Assembly (NCBI GenBank): GCA_037367405.1
Contig: JAZKJV010010617.1
Coordinates: forward strand, 657,501 to 721,500
Direction of reading: 5' to 3'
DNA length: 64,000 nt
Origin: Ottelia alismoides
Taxonomy: Eukaryota; Streptophyta; Magnoliopsida; Alismatales; Hydrocharitaceae
The notes below the pieces were generated by a model. That model saw nothing but the letters and a program-made list of their open reading frames with translations. It searched no databases and was not told the origin of the DNA. The translations under genes and the position numbers were made by a program. This document shows positions 12,309 to 25,585 of the stretch, in pieces. The number at the start of each line of letters is the position of its first letter. Position 1 is the first letter of the stretch.

Positions 12309-14834
12309 TGTTGGAAATGCGAGCCCACGACGAGCCATTATGCAATAAATATTATTGCATATATCATTCCCTGATTTGAAATGAAGAATGAATAATTTGC
12401 ATAATAGGTCCCTTAGTACAATTAGGGTTATGTACCATGACCATCTTAATAATCATACAGCTGTTGATTCAACTATTGAATCATAGAGGCTGGTGCTTGG
12501 ATGAATATCTAAAGGGTTAGATTGAGGACACATCAAGCACCGTCAAATGATTATTAAGAGATGATCTCCAGCTTGAGTAGGAGATGGCAATCCTTATCCC
12601 TAAAGGCTGATATTTGACCGACCTCTTGATGCAGGTCCTCTGCATTGGAATAGAGATTTGGAGGTGTCAGATTCGTTAGTTCAAAGAGTTGACTTAACGA
12701 GATTAACAAGATCGAGATAACCAAAGTCCTATATCGTATGCTGTCATGATATAGGCACGCATCCTCTGACCGGAGACAGATGTGTTACTATATGTCTGAG
12801 TGTGTACATTTGGCAGACCAATAGGTTGATGACCTAATAAAGGTCTATACACCGGCGCGCTGGTGTGCATATAAGGGCATATGAGTAATACGATCCCTCA
12901 AAGGGATCATACATGTTCAGTTACTGAACCGGAAGACATGAGCTCACTCATGAGATACTGAGAAGAATCAAATTCCATGCGCATGGTCGTCTCGCTTTGG
13001 AAGCTTGACTGAATTTGTAGGTTTGATATATACTTTTAGTATATGATCAAGACCTAGGTATAATATACGCTTTTGGAAAGTGTATGATTGATATCAACTC
13101 CCAATGATCAAATGAGAAACTTAGTGATAAAACCATGAAGTAGACAGTATAAAGTTGATCCAATACTTCGGGTTTAGTATGAGTCTTCCAGTATGCAGGA
13201 TGTACAGGTATTGGGAATACCTGAGGGTGATTTGATCATAAACGATTGTATAACCATGACGCTTCCATTCCTAGGGAGTGATGAAACGGGTCTGTATTTT
13301 AGTGACTCCTCTCAGTAGAGAAGTGATCTGATCTTGGTCCAAGTGTTGGACATTTATCTGAATGTGATTCAGATACAATGAGAAGATTAGATTTACGGTC
13401 TTGATTTAATCAAGCATTTATGGGAGGCCCACAATCTGGATTTGAGATATGATCTCAATATCCATGTCACTATACGTGGAACAATACAATCGCCATGTCC
13501 TTATCTCCAAGTATCTGTGGAGAGATTGCATTATTCTTGAATGGTTCGAGAATAATTCCATAAGATCTAAGCAATGAAGAAATGATGATTAAATGTGATT
13601 TAATCATATTGATGTATGAAGAAATTATCCAATGTAATTAAATGTGATTTAATTATTATGGATAAGAATAATGTGGATAGAAATATCCAATTATTCATAA
13701 TATATTATAAATGTGATTTATAATGTATTAGAGAGAGCTAATTATAATTTATATGTGTCGATTAATTATTATGTGTATTGGATACACATTGTGTAATTAA
13801 TTGACAATGTAAATTATACGTTGTTTTAGGTTGTGAATATGATTCACAATTTTTCCATGGCAAGATTGCAATATTCTCAAATATAATTGTGAATTATTTT
13901 TGAAGAATAAAACCCAACAAAAGTTGTTGGAAATAAATAAAGAGATTTCCATGGAGATATGCAATCTCATGACATGTCATGAGATTGCTCTCCTCATGGA
14001 AAGCTTGGGCGGCACCCAATTCCAAATAGGAATGGGTGGCCACCCATAAGGAATGTACATGGAGATGTAATCTCCAAGTATATTCTCTCCTTATTTATTT
14101 GGTTTAATTTTGGATTAATTTGTATTTGATTTTGTCAAATATACTTTGATCTAAATTTGTTGGTTTTACCAACAACAATCTTAGCCATTGGATTGACATA
14201 AATCAATCTCACCCATTGATTTTATATGTCCCATGGATTGAGATCAATGGATCCCAAAACCCTATAAATAGAGAGGCATACCATGCTCTCTTGGTACATA
14301 ATTATTGGAGCTCTCTCTCTCTCTCTTCTTCTTGGTACACGTCTACCCTCTCTACCTCTAATTGGTGGCCGACCACCAAACCCTAGAGGAGAGAACCGTC
14401 GTCGCCTTCGCCACCGCACCGCCGCTTCGACGTTCTTCAGTTCTCCGTCTTCTTGAAGAGTTCCTCTCACGAAGGAGACGTTTGATCTAGTGCGACGAGA
14501 TCAGGAGCAACCATGCTTGGATCATCTTCTTGGATTGCGAGGACAACGCGGTTCATCCCCGCGCTCGCAAGCGGTCTCGCCGACGATCGGACTTGAGACA
14601 GGAGGTCTCTTACTTTAGAGACTCGATCAACCACGCTTCAAGAGGTATTGCATTATACTTGTTGTGGTTATAGATGAAACGATCTGAGAATGGTTCTCGG
14701 ATCATATGGTTTCATCGAAAAATTTTTAAAATTCCGCTGCACCGAACAACTAGTACGACTAGTCGTTCTTCGTCGTATCCGATACGACGATCACGCTTCC
14801 GTGATGCGCTTGAGTATAAATTCCATATCCTTCA
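12309..14834 (+). repeat. 3' LTR of copia-1
   Basis: 2,526 bp. It begins TGTTGGAAATG right after the polypurine tract and ends CCTTCA before the target duplication TATAC at 14835-14839. It is near-identical to 4432-6968 by eye, which suggests a younger insertion than the surrounding element A. Confidence 0.9.
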
Positions 14835-14839
14835 TATAC

Positions 14840-16215
14840 CTATATAAATTACTCAAGTTGTAAATCCTTTCACATGATTCTTGTAAATAATTGACTCACT
14901 CCTGTGTAAATATATGTATCTCATCCCTAACCCTTATTAAAAATTTTTTTTTCAAGTGCATCATTTTCAAAAATTCAAAAAAAGTTCAAAAATAGAAAAT
15001 AGTTTCACAAAATATTTTTCTTTCTTTTCTTTGCATTGTACATATTTCTTGCATTTGCATATGCATTTTTCAGGATAGTATTGACATTTAAACTAAGTCT
15101 GGAATAAAATTGAAGAATGGAGCCTAGTTGGACCTTAATCCACTCAATTTCAGAGGGACCTTATAAGAACTGGAGTTAAGATTTTTCAGGTCCTAGTGAC
15201 ATAATTCTTTAAGTCCATAAGATTATGTTCACATGTCATCTTGATAAGTCTAAGTAGAATATTTAACAACACACACATGATTCTTTCAGATCGTGGCTTA
15301 ACTTGGACAAGCACTCTACACGTAGTTCTTCATGGAGGAGGTAGTGAGGGGGCGCAATCTTTTGGCTTGGGGAAGCATATGAGGGCAGTATATCTAGATG
15401 GAACCTCTCGTCCTCCTCTAGGGAGGGAAGTGCATCTCAACCTAGTTTTGAGGTCTAAAGACAGGATGCTGTGAGGTTGTAATAATGCTTCAAAAGAGGG
15501 ATAGTCTACTGGCTCAAGAGAAAAAACTCCTTATGTACATGCTGCACCTTGTATATATTTTCAAAAAAAATGCAGAATCTCTAAAAGTGGACAGGACTGA
15601 TTAAATATTAAAATGCCTACCGGAGTGTCTATACAAGTAAAGAAAAAAGAATAATAGCTTCAAAGTCAAATGTTTGTAAGCTTGTAGCGGATGACTTGGC
15701 TACACTAGTCATGCATCCAAGGATAGGTAGCTACACTAGTTACCGTCCATTCTCTTCTCGGTTCCCTCTTCTTGAGTTGGTTGTACTTGAACTTAGAAGG
15801 GAATATCCCCGCTCCTCAAGGAAAGAGTTGTTAGAGTGGGGCATTAGAGTTACCTTGTTGAGAAATGTTGTTTCTTTGCTTCTTTTGAGGCGAGGAGCTA
15901 TATTTCACTTACATCGTACAAGTAAAGATTCATAGTCATGTATGTAGACTTGTTCTGACCAGAGTGTTGAGGAGACCTGAATAGGAGTCTTGTCGAACTT
16001 AGAGGCTGTTAGGTTTTAAATCCATTTCCCATTAAGATTCTGACACACTAATAATCCAAAGGTCCGACAGAGCTCCATACTACAACTTTATGAAGATAAG
16101 TTTAAAAGTGAACATTGTTCTAACTTCTTTCCTTTTTCTTTTCTTTATTTTTATTTCCACTTATTTTCCAAATAAGTGTTTTCTAAGGGACTAGTAAAGG
16201 TAAAGTATAGGGGAA
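14840..16215 (+). other. 3' internal noncoding region of element A, ending in a polypurine tract
   Basis: Continues element A after the copia-1 insertion. The order of blocks ('ttaatccactcaatttcagaggga', 'cataattctttaagtcc', 'ggctacactagtca', 'gctacactagtta') matches 31840-32865 of element C and 45740-46830 by eye, so the three share a 3' region. It ends with the purine tract 'aaagtataggggaa' at 16202-16215 directly before an LTR beginning TGATGAATC. ORFs of 77-79 codons here are not conserved and are not called as genes. Confidence 0.65.
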
Positions 16216-18569
16216 TGATGAATCCACGATTGATTGTCCTTATTCTTTTATTTTAGCTTTATTTCCTTAGTCAAACACCTATAAATACCTACTAATTCCA
16301 TTGAATTACCATTTTGCATGCATTTGTTAAATATGTATTTTTAACACTTTTTATACTAAAAAAAGAATAAAGAAGAAAAAAATAAAAGAAAAATAAAGAA
16401 TGCATTTATGAAATAAATGCAGACTTACCCGAACCCTGAGAGAAGGTCAAGGCATGACCTGATCGATCAGGAATAAAGTAGGGAGAGATATGATCTTTAA
16501 TTCAAAAATCCAAAAATAATTTGTAAATATTTTTCCGTGTATATTTGTAAAAAACTTACACTATTTTGTTTGTACATAAATTGTCCTCAAATTAAATATT
16601 TTTGTAAGCAAAAATTGTAAATAAAAATGTTTTGTAAATAATAAAAATAATTGTATAATAAAAAATGTGCAGATTACAAATAATCACACTCAGAAAAAGC
16701 CATAAGGTGACAATTGAACGATCAATTCCAGCTCCATACACACTCAAATTGAATCAACTCACTTCCATTGTACTCTAAATTTAATTATCTTTCAAATGGC
16801 TATGGTTTTATGATTTTGGAGTTATGGTTGAAAAGTCAGTTTTCTGGGGTGGATTGTGCAGTTTTACCACGTACTTATTGAATATATTTATTCATATTTG
16901 TTTTTACACATAATATACATAATTGTAAATATTATCTTCATTATTAAAAATAAAAAATAATAAACTATTTAAAAATAATTTCCTTTTTTGTACATGTATA
17001 TATTGTACTATATGTACATAATACATGTATGCAACTAATTTCCTTACATAAAAATCACCAAAAAAATAAAAAAAACTAAATTAATTAATTAAATTAATTT
17101 AGTTACGAAATTTGGATTTAATTATTTAATTTATTCATTTATTTGAAATGAAAACATGGCTTGTATATATAGATATGATTATAATGGTGGTTAATAAATT
17201 TTTGTAAATTAATTATTTAATTATTTTATTTAATTCCGAATCTCATTTTTAATTAATTAATTAATTAATTTAACCACTAAACACATTCCTTATATGTAAA
17301 TTCTTTCCTTTTTGATTTTCCTTCTCTTTTTATTGCACTCCTCCTCCCTCATTTGCTATTGATGAATCTTTAGTGGAGTGGAACCCGATCTCCTAGAGCT
17401 TCTCATCGCAGAAGGGTGCCCAGCCTTCGATCTGATCAGTGATAGCGAATCAGTCCTTGTCGATGCCATCACAACATGTCCAATCCCGAGGTGAGATCCA
17501 ATTTTATTTTCCGTCATTTTCCTAGATAAATATTAGACTTAATTGTTGCTTTGATCTCTTTATTAAAATTTAGATCTTAGTCTCTAAATTCTCCACCCGA
17601 TTTTATCCGCCCCTGATTCGATTTATATCTCATCTTCTTGATCCATACACATTCCTCTTCTACCTCACATAATCTATCAACTCCGACCATTCACGTTGGT
17701 CGGAGATTCGGATCTATCTCCCGCTTCACTAGATCTACACCCGTTCATGCACCATGTTTTTTTATAAATAAAAAGGAATAAAAATAAAACAAAAACTAAA
17801 ATTAGATAGATTTTTTTATATTTCTTTTCCTAAAATTTGTTTTGTAGGAAAATAAAAAAATAAAAAATATATAAAAAAACTCTTATGTTCCTGTTTACAG
17901 TTTATGTTTTAATATATATAATTTATTTTTGTTTACATATATAAAAAAAACATTCTGGTGGTAGTGCCGCCACCCTCCAGCTCGCAGTAGGGGTGGCGCC
18001 CGCTGCCATCTCCCCCGCTTCAACATCTGCCGGCGTGCCACTGCCATTGGCCATGCGAGCGTACGCTCTACACGACCCCGACCGACCTCAGCCGCGCCGA
18101 CAAGTGGTTGTAGATCGTACCGACCTCCCTCTGCCTCTCACCTATGTGATCCTCCTCATAGCCGACCTCAGCCATGCCGCCAAGCGCATGGCTCGTCCTT
18201 CATCGAGCACGACCCTGCAGATCTCCACCGTTGTGCACAACCCTCCAGCTGTCCTCGCTCCTTTGCACGAGGTGGGCTGCTCTTCCTCAACCGCATCCCC
18301 AACGCGCCTTCACCCACGCCACTGCTCCTTTTCCTGGAGTGGTGCACCACCTGCAGCTCTTTGTAATTGCACTATTCTTTGGCTGTCAATCAAATGACCA
18401 TCGACATCCGCCATGCCTCATGTCTTCATCGACTCAAGCCACCTCTTCATAGCCTCCATGGAACCGTGCCTCCAGTCCCTCTGTCAGCATCTTCATCGGC
18501 TCTAGAACCACACCAACGATCAGCTTCATCGACTTCGCCCTCGACTTGCTCCATCATCATCAGCCAACG
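16216..18569 (+). repeat. Family-A gypsy LTR, first part (split by copia-B)
   Basis: Begins TGATGAATCC directly after a polypurine tract. AT-rich to ~17940, then GC-rich with C-rich codon-like text to 18569. It is interrupted by copia-B; CAACG at 18565-18569 is the left target duplication and the LTR resumes at 41854. Its first ten bases agree with the C-type LTR start, but the following sequence differs, so A and C are related but distinct families. Overlapping ORFs at 17993-18576 are Ala/Ser/Pro-rich and on both strands; I do not regard them as genes. Confidence 0.65.
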
Positions 18570-21205
18570 TAAATGATATGGTTAGATCCTCAAGCTCATC
18601 ACGGAAGCGTGAGCATCGTATCGAATACGACGAAGAATGACTAGTCACACTAGTTGTTCTATGCAGTGGAAATTTAAAAAAATCTTGTAACGAAACCACA
18701 TGATCCAAGAACCATTTTCGGATCGTTTCATATGAACCACAAACAAGTAATAGGGTTGCCTCTTGAACCGTGGTTGCGACCAAGTCTCTAAACGAAGAGA
18801 CCTCCTGTCTCAAGTCCGATCCGACGGAGGAGACGCTTGCGAGCGCGGGGTTGAATCGCGTGCTTCTCGCAATCCATGTTGATGATCCAAGTGGCGGATC
18901 TCCTGATCTCGACACACGAGATCCGAAGTCTTCTTCACGAGCGAGGAGCACCGAAGGAGACGGAGATCCACGAGCAAACGATCGGGCAGCATAACGACGA
19001 CGTTGCGACGATGGAGACTCCCTCTAGGGCATCCATGGTGGACGGCCATGCAAAAGGAAGAGAGAGGGCTGATGTGTAGAGAGAAAGAAAGAGAGAGAGA
19101 GAGAGACTTATGTTCTCTTGTGTGTTAAAGAAGAGCAATGGGGTGCCTCTCCTTTTATAATATTTTGGGATCCATGGATCTCAATCCATGGGCAACACAA
19201 ATCCAATGGCTCTCATTGATTGTGTTTCTTTTAATGGCTTAGATTTATTTTGGTAAAAAACAACAACAATTAATTTAATTTAGATTAAATCTATATTGAT
19301 AAATCAATATAAATCAATCCCAAATTAGATTAATCAAGCATGGAGATTATGGAATGAAGATTGCCTCCTTCCATAATATTGGATTTGGTGGCAATCTCAT
19401 GTAATCTCATGAGATCTCATAACATTACATTATTCCATGGCAATCTCCAAGATTTACAAAAACACTTGTTATAAATTATTCTACAAAAATAATTGATAAT
19501 TATTTTGTGAATATTGCAATCTAGAAATTGGAAATTTGTGAATCATATTCACAACCCAAAATAAAATGTAAATTACATTTTCAGTTTTAATGTTCAATGT
19601 GAATCCAATTTACATCAACATTTAATTAAAAAATGTAAATTACAGATAGCTCTCTCTTATATATTATTATAAATCATAATATATATGACTAATATGGATA
19701 TTGCTATCCACATTATTCATATCCATGCTAATTAAGTCATATTTAATCATCTTGGATCTCTTTTCTCGTGTTCTCAAATAATATGAATCACATTCACATT
19801 ATTCACATCTTTGACAATCAAATCACATTTTAATTATCTAAGACAACTCTCTTTATAATATGAATCGAAATCATATTAATCATGATAATTAAATCACATT
19901 TATTTATCCATTTTCTCAATGCTAGGATATATATATATATATATATATATATCAACAATAGAATTATCCATGAACTCCTTAGAGGATAATGCGCTTTCTC
20001 CGCTGATACTTGGAGATAAGGACAGGGCAATTGTATTGTTCCACATATAGTGACTTCGATATTGAGATCGTATCTCAAATCCATATCATGGGCCTCCCAT
20101 AGATGCTTGATTAAATCAAGACCGCAAATCTAATCTTCTCATTGCATCTGAATCACATTCAGATCAATGTCCAACATTTGGACCAAGATCAGATTACTTC
20201 TCTACTGAGAGGAGTCACTAAAATCCAGACCCATTTCATCACTCCCTAGGAATGTAAGCGTCATGGTTATACAATCGTTTATGATCACATCACACTCAGG
20301 TATTCCCAATACCTGTACATCCTTCATACTGGAAGACTCAGATTAAACCCGCAGTATTGGATCAACTTTGTACTGTCTACTTCATGGTTTTATCAGTAAG
20401 TTTCTCATTTGATCATTGGGATTTGGTATCGATCATACACTTTCCAAAAGCGTATATCATGCCTAGGTCTTGATCATATACTTTCCAAAAGTATATATCA
20501 AACTTACAAATTCAGTCAAGCTTCCAAAGCGAGAGGACCATGCACACGGAATTTGATTCTTCCCAATATCTCATGAGTGAGCTCATGCCTTCCGGTTCAG
20601 CAACTGAACCTGTATGATCCCTTTGAGAGATCGTATTACTCATATGCCCTTATATGCACACCAGCGCGTCGGTGTATAGACCTTGGTTAGGTCATCAACC
20701 TATTGGTCTGCCAAATGTACATACTTAAACATATAGTAACACATCTGTCTTCGGTCAGAGGATGCATGCCTGTATCGTGACAACATACGATATAGGACTT
20801 TGGTTATCTCGATCTAGTTAAGTCAACTCCTTGACTTAATAATCTCACACCTCTGAATCTCTATTCATATGCAGAGGACCTACATCAAGAGGTCGGTCAG
20901 ATATCAGCCTTTAGAGATAAGGATTGCCATCTCCTACTCAGGCTGGAGGTCATCTCTTAACAATCATTTGATGGTGCTTGATGAGTCCTCAATCTAACTC
21001 TTTAGATATTCATACAAGCACCAGCCTCTATGATTCAATAGTTGAATCAACAGCTGTATGATCATCGAGATGGCCATGGTACATTACCCTAATTGTACTA
21101 AGGGACCTATTATGCAAATTATTCATTCTTCATTTCAGATCGGGGAATAATATTTGCAATAACTTTTATTGCATAATGGCTCGTCGTGGGCTCGCATGTC
21201 CAACA
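18570..21205 (-). repeat. 3' LTR of copia-B
   Basis: 2,636 bp on the minus strand. The outer end reads TAAATGATATGG on the plus strand, where the partner LTR has TGAATGATATGG, a single G-to-A change in the terminal dinucleotide. The inner end is CATGTCCAACA. It contains the TATA element TATAAAAGG near 19151-19160 (minus) and a (TA)n tract at about 19926-19952. Confidence 0.88.
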
Positions 21206-21699
21206 ATCTCCCACTAGCCCAAAGAGCCATTAATGGGCTAATCATTTAAACCCGCACTCATGTGACAATCATCGGCTATTTAAAAAATAGCTAGGTAAGC
21301 TGATCATTCACTCTGTTCCCGCGAGACTATGCCAAGTCCTTTTATGGCACTTGCATATCTCCTAGTAACAGTGCTAGCATCCAATGCGAATGTTGCATCT
21401 TATGCAACCAATACTCAATCTAGTCAGTTATAGTGTCCTTGACACAATAGCTTAATAATTATCATAACCAGTATTTTCATAATCCTTATCTATTTACCCT
21501 AATTCCTGGAGATCTCTCTCTCCTAAGGTATCTATAGTTAAGACATTTTAGATCACTATCTATAAAGTCTTAAACTTTTGAAGATAAGACTCAAAGATCA
21601 CTATCTTTAAAGTTTTGTCATCTCCAAAGATATTGTTATTACTGCAACTAAGTGTTTTATTTCCATAGTAGGATTAGTAACAGTTTATTACTCCCACTG

Positions 21700-23590
21700 C
21701 ATGGCAGCCATCTGGCTTTTGTACACATCTAGCATACACTCAGCTTCTCGTAACCGATGCACAAGTGCAAGCTGTTCTAGCATTCACTTCCTCAACTCTT
21801 TGAGGTGTTATCCCTTTAAATAGGTCAGTACCATATCTTAAGGGATGGAAGCCTTTCTTGGAATTTCTAAGAATAGAATATGTCCAAGGTGTACTACAAA
21901 TGTGACGGTCCCAATATCCTCTTCTATTTGCTTCTGAACAACTTCAGAACTAAGATCTAAGAGGTATCTTTGAAATCATATTTCAAGATATGGAATAACC
22001 AGATTATAAAACACTTATTATTATCCTTATATCATTTAAATGATTAGGATATCATCTACATTTAGCACGATGAAAACAAAGGAACTCCCACTAAGCTTCA
22101 CATGGCTCATCAAGATTTTATCTGAAATCATAACATTTATAATTTCATCAAATCTTATGGTCCAACTTCAAGAAGCTTATTTTGAGTCCATAGATGGATT
22201 CCTTAGCTTGCACACCTTGCTTTCCTCAATCATGAGGCCCTGGGGTTACTTCATGTGAATATCCTCAGATAAGTATTCGTAGAGGAATGAATCTTGACTT
22301 TCATCTCATAGATAACAAAGTTAAGTTGTGTAGGTAAGGTTCCCTTTCTCTTGAAGATCCATTTACACATTTATGGGTCTTACCCATATAGGTGGATCCT
22401 CGAGGGTTCATATACAACACTTGTATATGAAGTCTACATTAGACGTTTATTGCTAACATCCATCTATCCATGCTATGATCTTCAGAAGCTTCATCACATG
22501 AAGTTCGATCATTGTCAGATTTCTCTGACACATGGAATCCATCCTCAAACTCATTTGAAGAGGTATTAGTGTTTCATCTTTAATTGTCCTTTTAGTTTCC
22601 AATTTTAGGAGCCTCATTATCTTCTCAAGATTAAATGAGTTCCTATACTTCATTTTCATCTTGATTCTTAAGAGTCTCAACCTCTAGGAATCACATTCTT
22701 AGAGATGAGATATTTTAAGAATCTCAAGGTCATAAAGTAGGTATCCAACACCATCCTTTATTTTCCCAATGAAGCTGCACTCTCTAGTGCTCAATTCCAG
22801 CTTACGTGCATGGAATCTCATTAAGGATATATAATGTAGTCTTTACCACATATATACCTGGAAACTAAGAGGAAATTATGCTAAAATTCATCATTGATCA
22901 AATCATGTCACACATGATCCAATTGTATCTCCCTATAACTCTATTGAGTTAAGGTGTATTAGGAGGATTGAGATAGAAATGATATTCATATATCCATAAG
23001 GTATTCTTTGAATTTATCTAGTAGGTACTTGCTACCTAGATTAGATCAAATTCATTTTATCTTCCTTCAAACTTTGGTTCTAAACCAAAAATAATGAAAT
23101 CTTTGAACATTTCAAAGATTTCTTAGGTGAAGAGAAGAAATCTCATATCATACATAATCATCAACAGATATCACATATCCATAACATTTACTATGATATA
23201 GATGATCCGCATACGTCAATATGTATAAGATCCTGAATACCTTGACATCTTACACCTTTCCCAAGGAAGGGTGTATTGGACATATTTTACTTTTGAATAC
23301 AATATTCATAAGTATGTATGTTTTGAAATTTTAGACATTCTAAAGTTTCATCTCTTACTAGTTTGTTGATCAAATCAACAGACAAATGTCCAAGGCTTGA
23401 TGCCATATCATTATCAAATGACCTTTATCCTCCTATTGATCTTTTAAGGTTTAATTTCAGTATTAGAAATGTTAATGAACCATTCATTAATTTTCTAATT
23501 TTGTGGAGTCCACTAGATGTTAGATTACTATCTGAAATATATATCCATCATAACTCTTTATGATGGTTTTATCTCAGAATTCATGTTTAT
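21700..23590 (-). pseudogene. Degenerate pol of copia-B (minus strand)
   Basis: The complement of the copia-1 pol arrangement. The reverse-transcriptase catalytic region at ~22030-22075 (minus) reads '..FVFIVLNVDDILI', so both aspartates of YVDD remain although Tyr is Asn. The 'AFL..YLSEDIHMK' region is at ~22230-22300. The post-catalytic block is near 21800-21870 and the GAG-pre-integrase/integrase part is at 22900-23450. Stops and shifts interrupt every frame. The open frame at 22351-22569 on the plus strand is antisense to pol, and copia-1 has its equivalent at 10837-11031. Confidence 0.75.
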
Positions 23591-23668
23591 TTCCAACATT
23601 TAGAAACAAACAATGAGTGTATTCTTATATCTAGGTCATAGAGACATTCTCTAAGACTAAGGGCTCTC

Positions 23669-25535
23669 TGATGAATCTCAGATTCATCACTCTAAGTCTC
23701 ATTAATTAAGCTAAAGTCCCTCAAAATCAATAGCATTTCTGCATTTATTCTGCATAATTAGCATCCATGCATGTTTTCATAAGAATGGCATTTTATCCAT
23801 CATTTTTGCACAAAATAAGAAGCCAAAAATCCAAGCCACAGTTGACCTGTAAATAGCCTAGTTTCCAGGATTTTTAACTCCTTCATGCTAACTCCGAATG
23901 ACGCAAAACCACCTCCATTGTGTGCATATCACTAAAAAGAATAAATAAAAATATAAAAAAAATCACCAACCATGTTAAGTAGACCAAAAATCCAAACCCT
24001 AGTTTCAGGATTTTCGGACTAAAAGCCCCATATCTTTCCCATCCAGTGTTCGATTTGATCCTACTCACTTTTGAACTAATGTACATTCAATTATCTTTAA
24101 AACAAGACTAGGTTCAAGTGAATCAGAGCTCGTATGTGAAAGTTGGGTTTTGGGCCTCTTTTGTACATTGTATATTTTAGTGGTTTTTGACATGTATTTT
24201 ATGTACATACTTTCTTAATTAATAAAAATACAAAAAAAATTAGATTTAGTTGTCTTTTATTTATCTTTGATTTGTCTATATTTTTCTGGATTTTTTTATC
24301 ATGTTTAAAAATGACAAAAAATACAAAACCCAAAAATCCAGGTATTCTGTGTACATGGGATACCCCAAAAATTCGCTTTTTACATTTGATCGATTTTGGC
24401 TTTGATGTCTTCATGAAAGTTGTAGATGTCATCGAGACGAGCATTTTTTTGTGAACAAACTTTTTTTATCCGAGGTCATTTGCTATTTTTTATCAATTTT
24501 ACAAAGGTTTTATTCGCGGATTTTTCTAGTGCTGACACGTGACCGCCCTAGTGGCCGCCACGTGTCAGCATTTTTTCGCCCTTTTTATTTCCTTTTTATT
24601 AAAAAAATAAAAAAAATAAAGGGCACGCACGTGCGCGGCACATGCCCTCCTTCTGACACCTCCCATTGCAACGTGGCGCTCCAACGGTCGTTCGATCAGC
24701 GGCCGATCGAATGGCCGCTGTGCATCTTCCTCCCGCCCCTCTCCCCAACCTCGCGCCAGCCGCCATCTCTTCAACCACCTCCGCCTTTGACCCAGCCTTC
24801 GTCGCCAACCGCCCTCCGCTATCCTCGTAACCGGCCACCCGCAACCTCCGCACTCCTCGCGCCTATCCTCGATCTTTGCTATTTAAGAACTCCGCCGAGC
24901 CCTCGTCCCAGATCATCCGCCGATAGAGCTTGGAGGAGGCGGCAGAGACAGAGCCCCTCTTCTTCGTCTTCGACTAGATCCGACGTCAACCCAATGCCGC
25001 TGCAGCCACGAAGCTCGTCCTTCGCCGCGTACTGCCCCGCTTCTCCATCAGCGTCGAGACAACGCCTTCGTCTTCTCCTCCTTCTTCAACGACATTCATT
25101 GTCTCCGACTCCATATCCGTCGCTTGGCGCTTCAAGAGGGTGACAGCCTCACCAGGGCAGTGCCGGCGAGATCCGAGGGCGCTCAACGCCCCTCGTTGCG
25201 GATGCGACCTCCTCGCCTGCTCTACTCTTGCTCCGGTCCTTAACTGTAGAGCCAACGACCACTAACAACGACTCCATCTTCAACACCGCCAAGCTCCACC
25301 ACTTCATCGTCTTCTTCGACAACTACGCCTCCATCTCCAACGACTTTTGTCTTCGACGCCAGCCGCAGCCCCAATCCGTCGTCTCCTCAGTCAAGCGGCG
25401 ACAGCCTTGCAACTTCGGCGTGATCCGAGGATCCGTCGTCTTCGTCACAACGCTACTCCGAGCCTGCCCTCGCTCCGGCCACCAGTCACCGTCGAGCCAT
25501 ACCTCCTCCAGGTACATCCTTCTTCCTCCACAAGT

Positions 25536-25585
<50 letters not shown>

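Larger units (their letters stand above)
4432..14834 (+). mobile_element. Copia-1: Ty1/copia LTR retrotransposon, complete ends, degenerate coding region
   Basis: A 10.4-kb element with two direct LTRs (4432-6968 and 12309-14834) that begin TGTTGG and end CCTTCA. It is flanked by the 5-bp target duplication TATAC (4427-4431 and 14835-14839). An initiator-Met tRNA primer site follows the left LTR (6971-6983), and a polypurine tract 'agtgggaga' (12299-12307) precedes the right LTR. Pol order in the interior is GAG-pre-integrase, integrase, reverse transcriptase, which is copia order. Stops and frameshifts throughout make it non-functional. The leader between primer site and pol is unusually long, close to 3 kb. 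It inserted into the internal part of gypsy element A. Confidence 0.9.

Noticed and set aside
17993..19138. Ala/Pro-rich and Thr/Asp-rich ORFs around the copia-B insertion point
   Set aside because: They cross an LTR/LTR boundary or lie inside LTRs on both strands. Similar frames in the partner LTR (39319-39882) follow from repeat identity.
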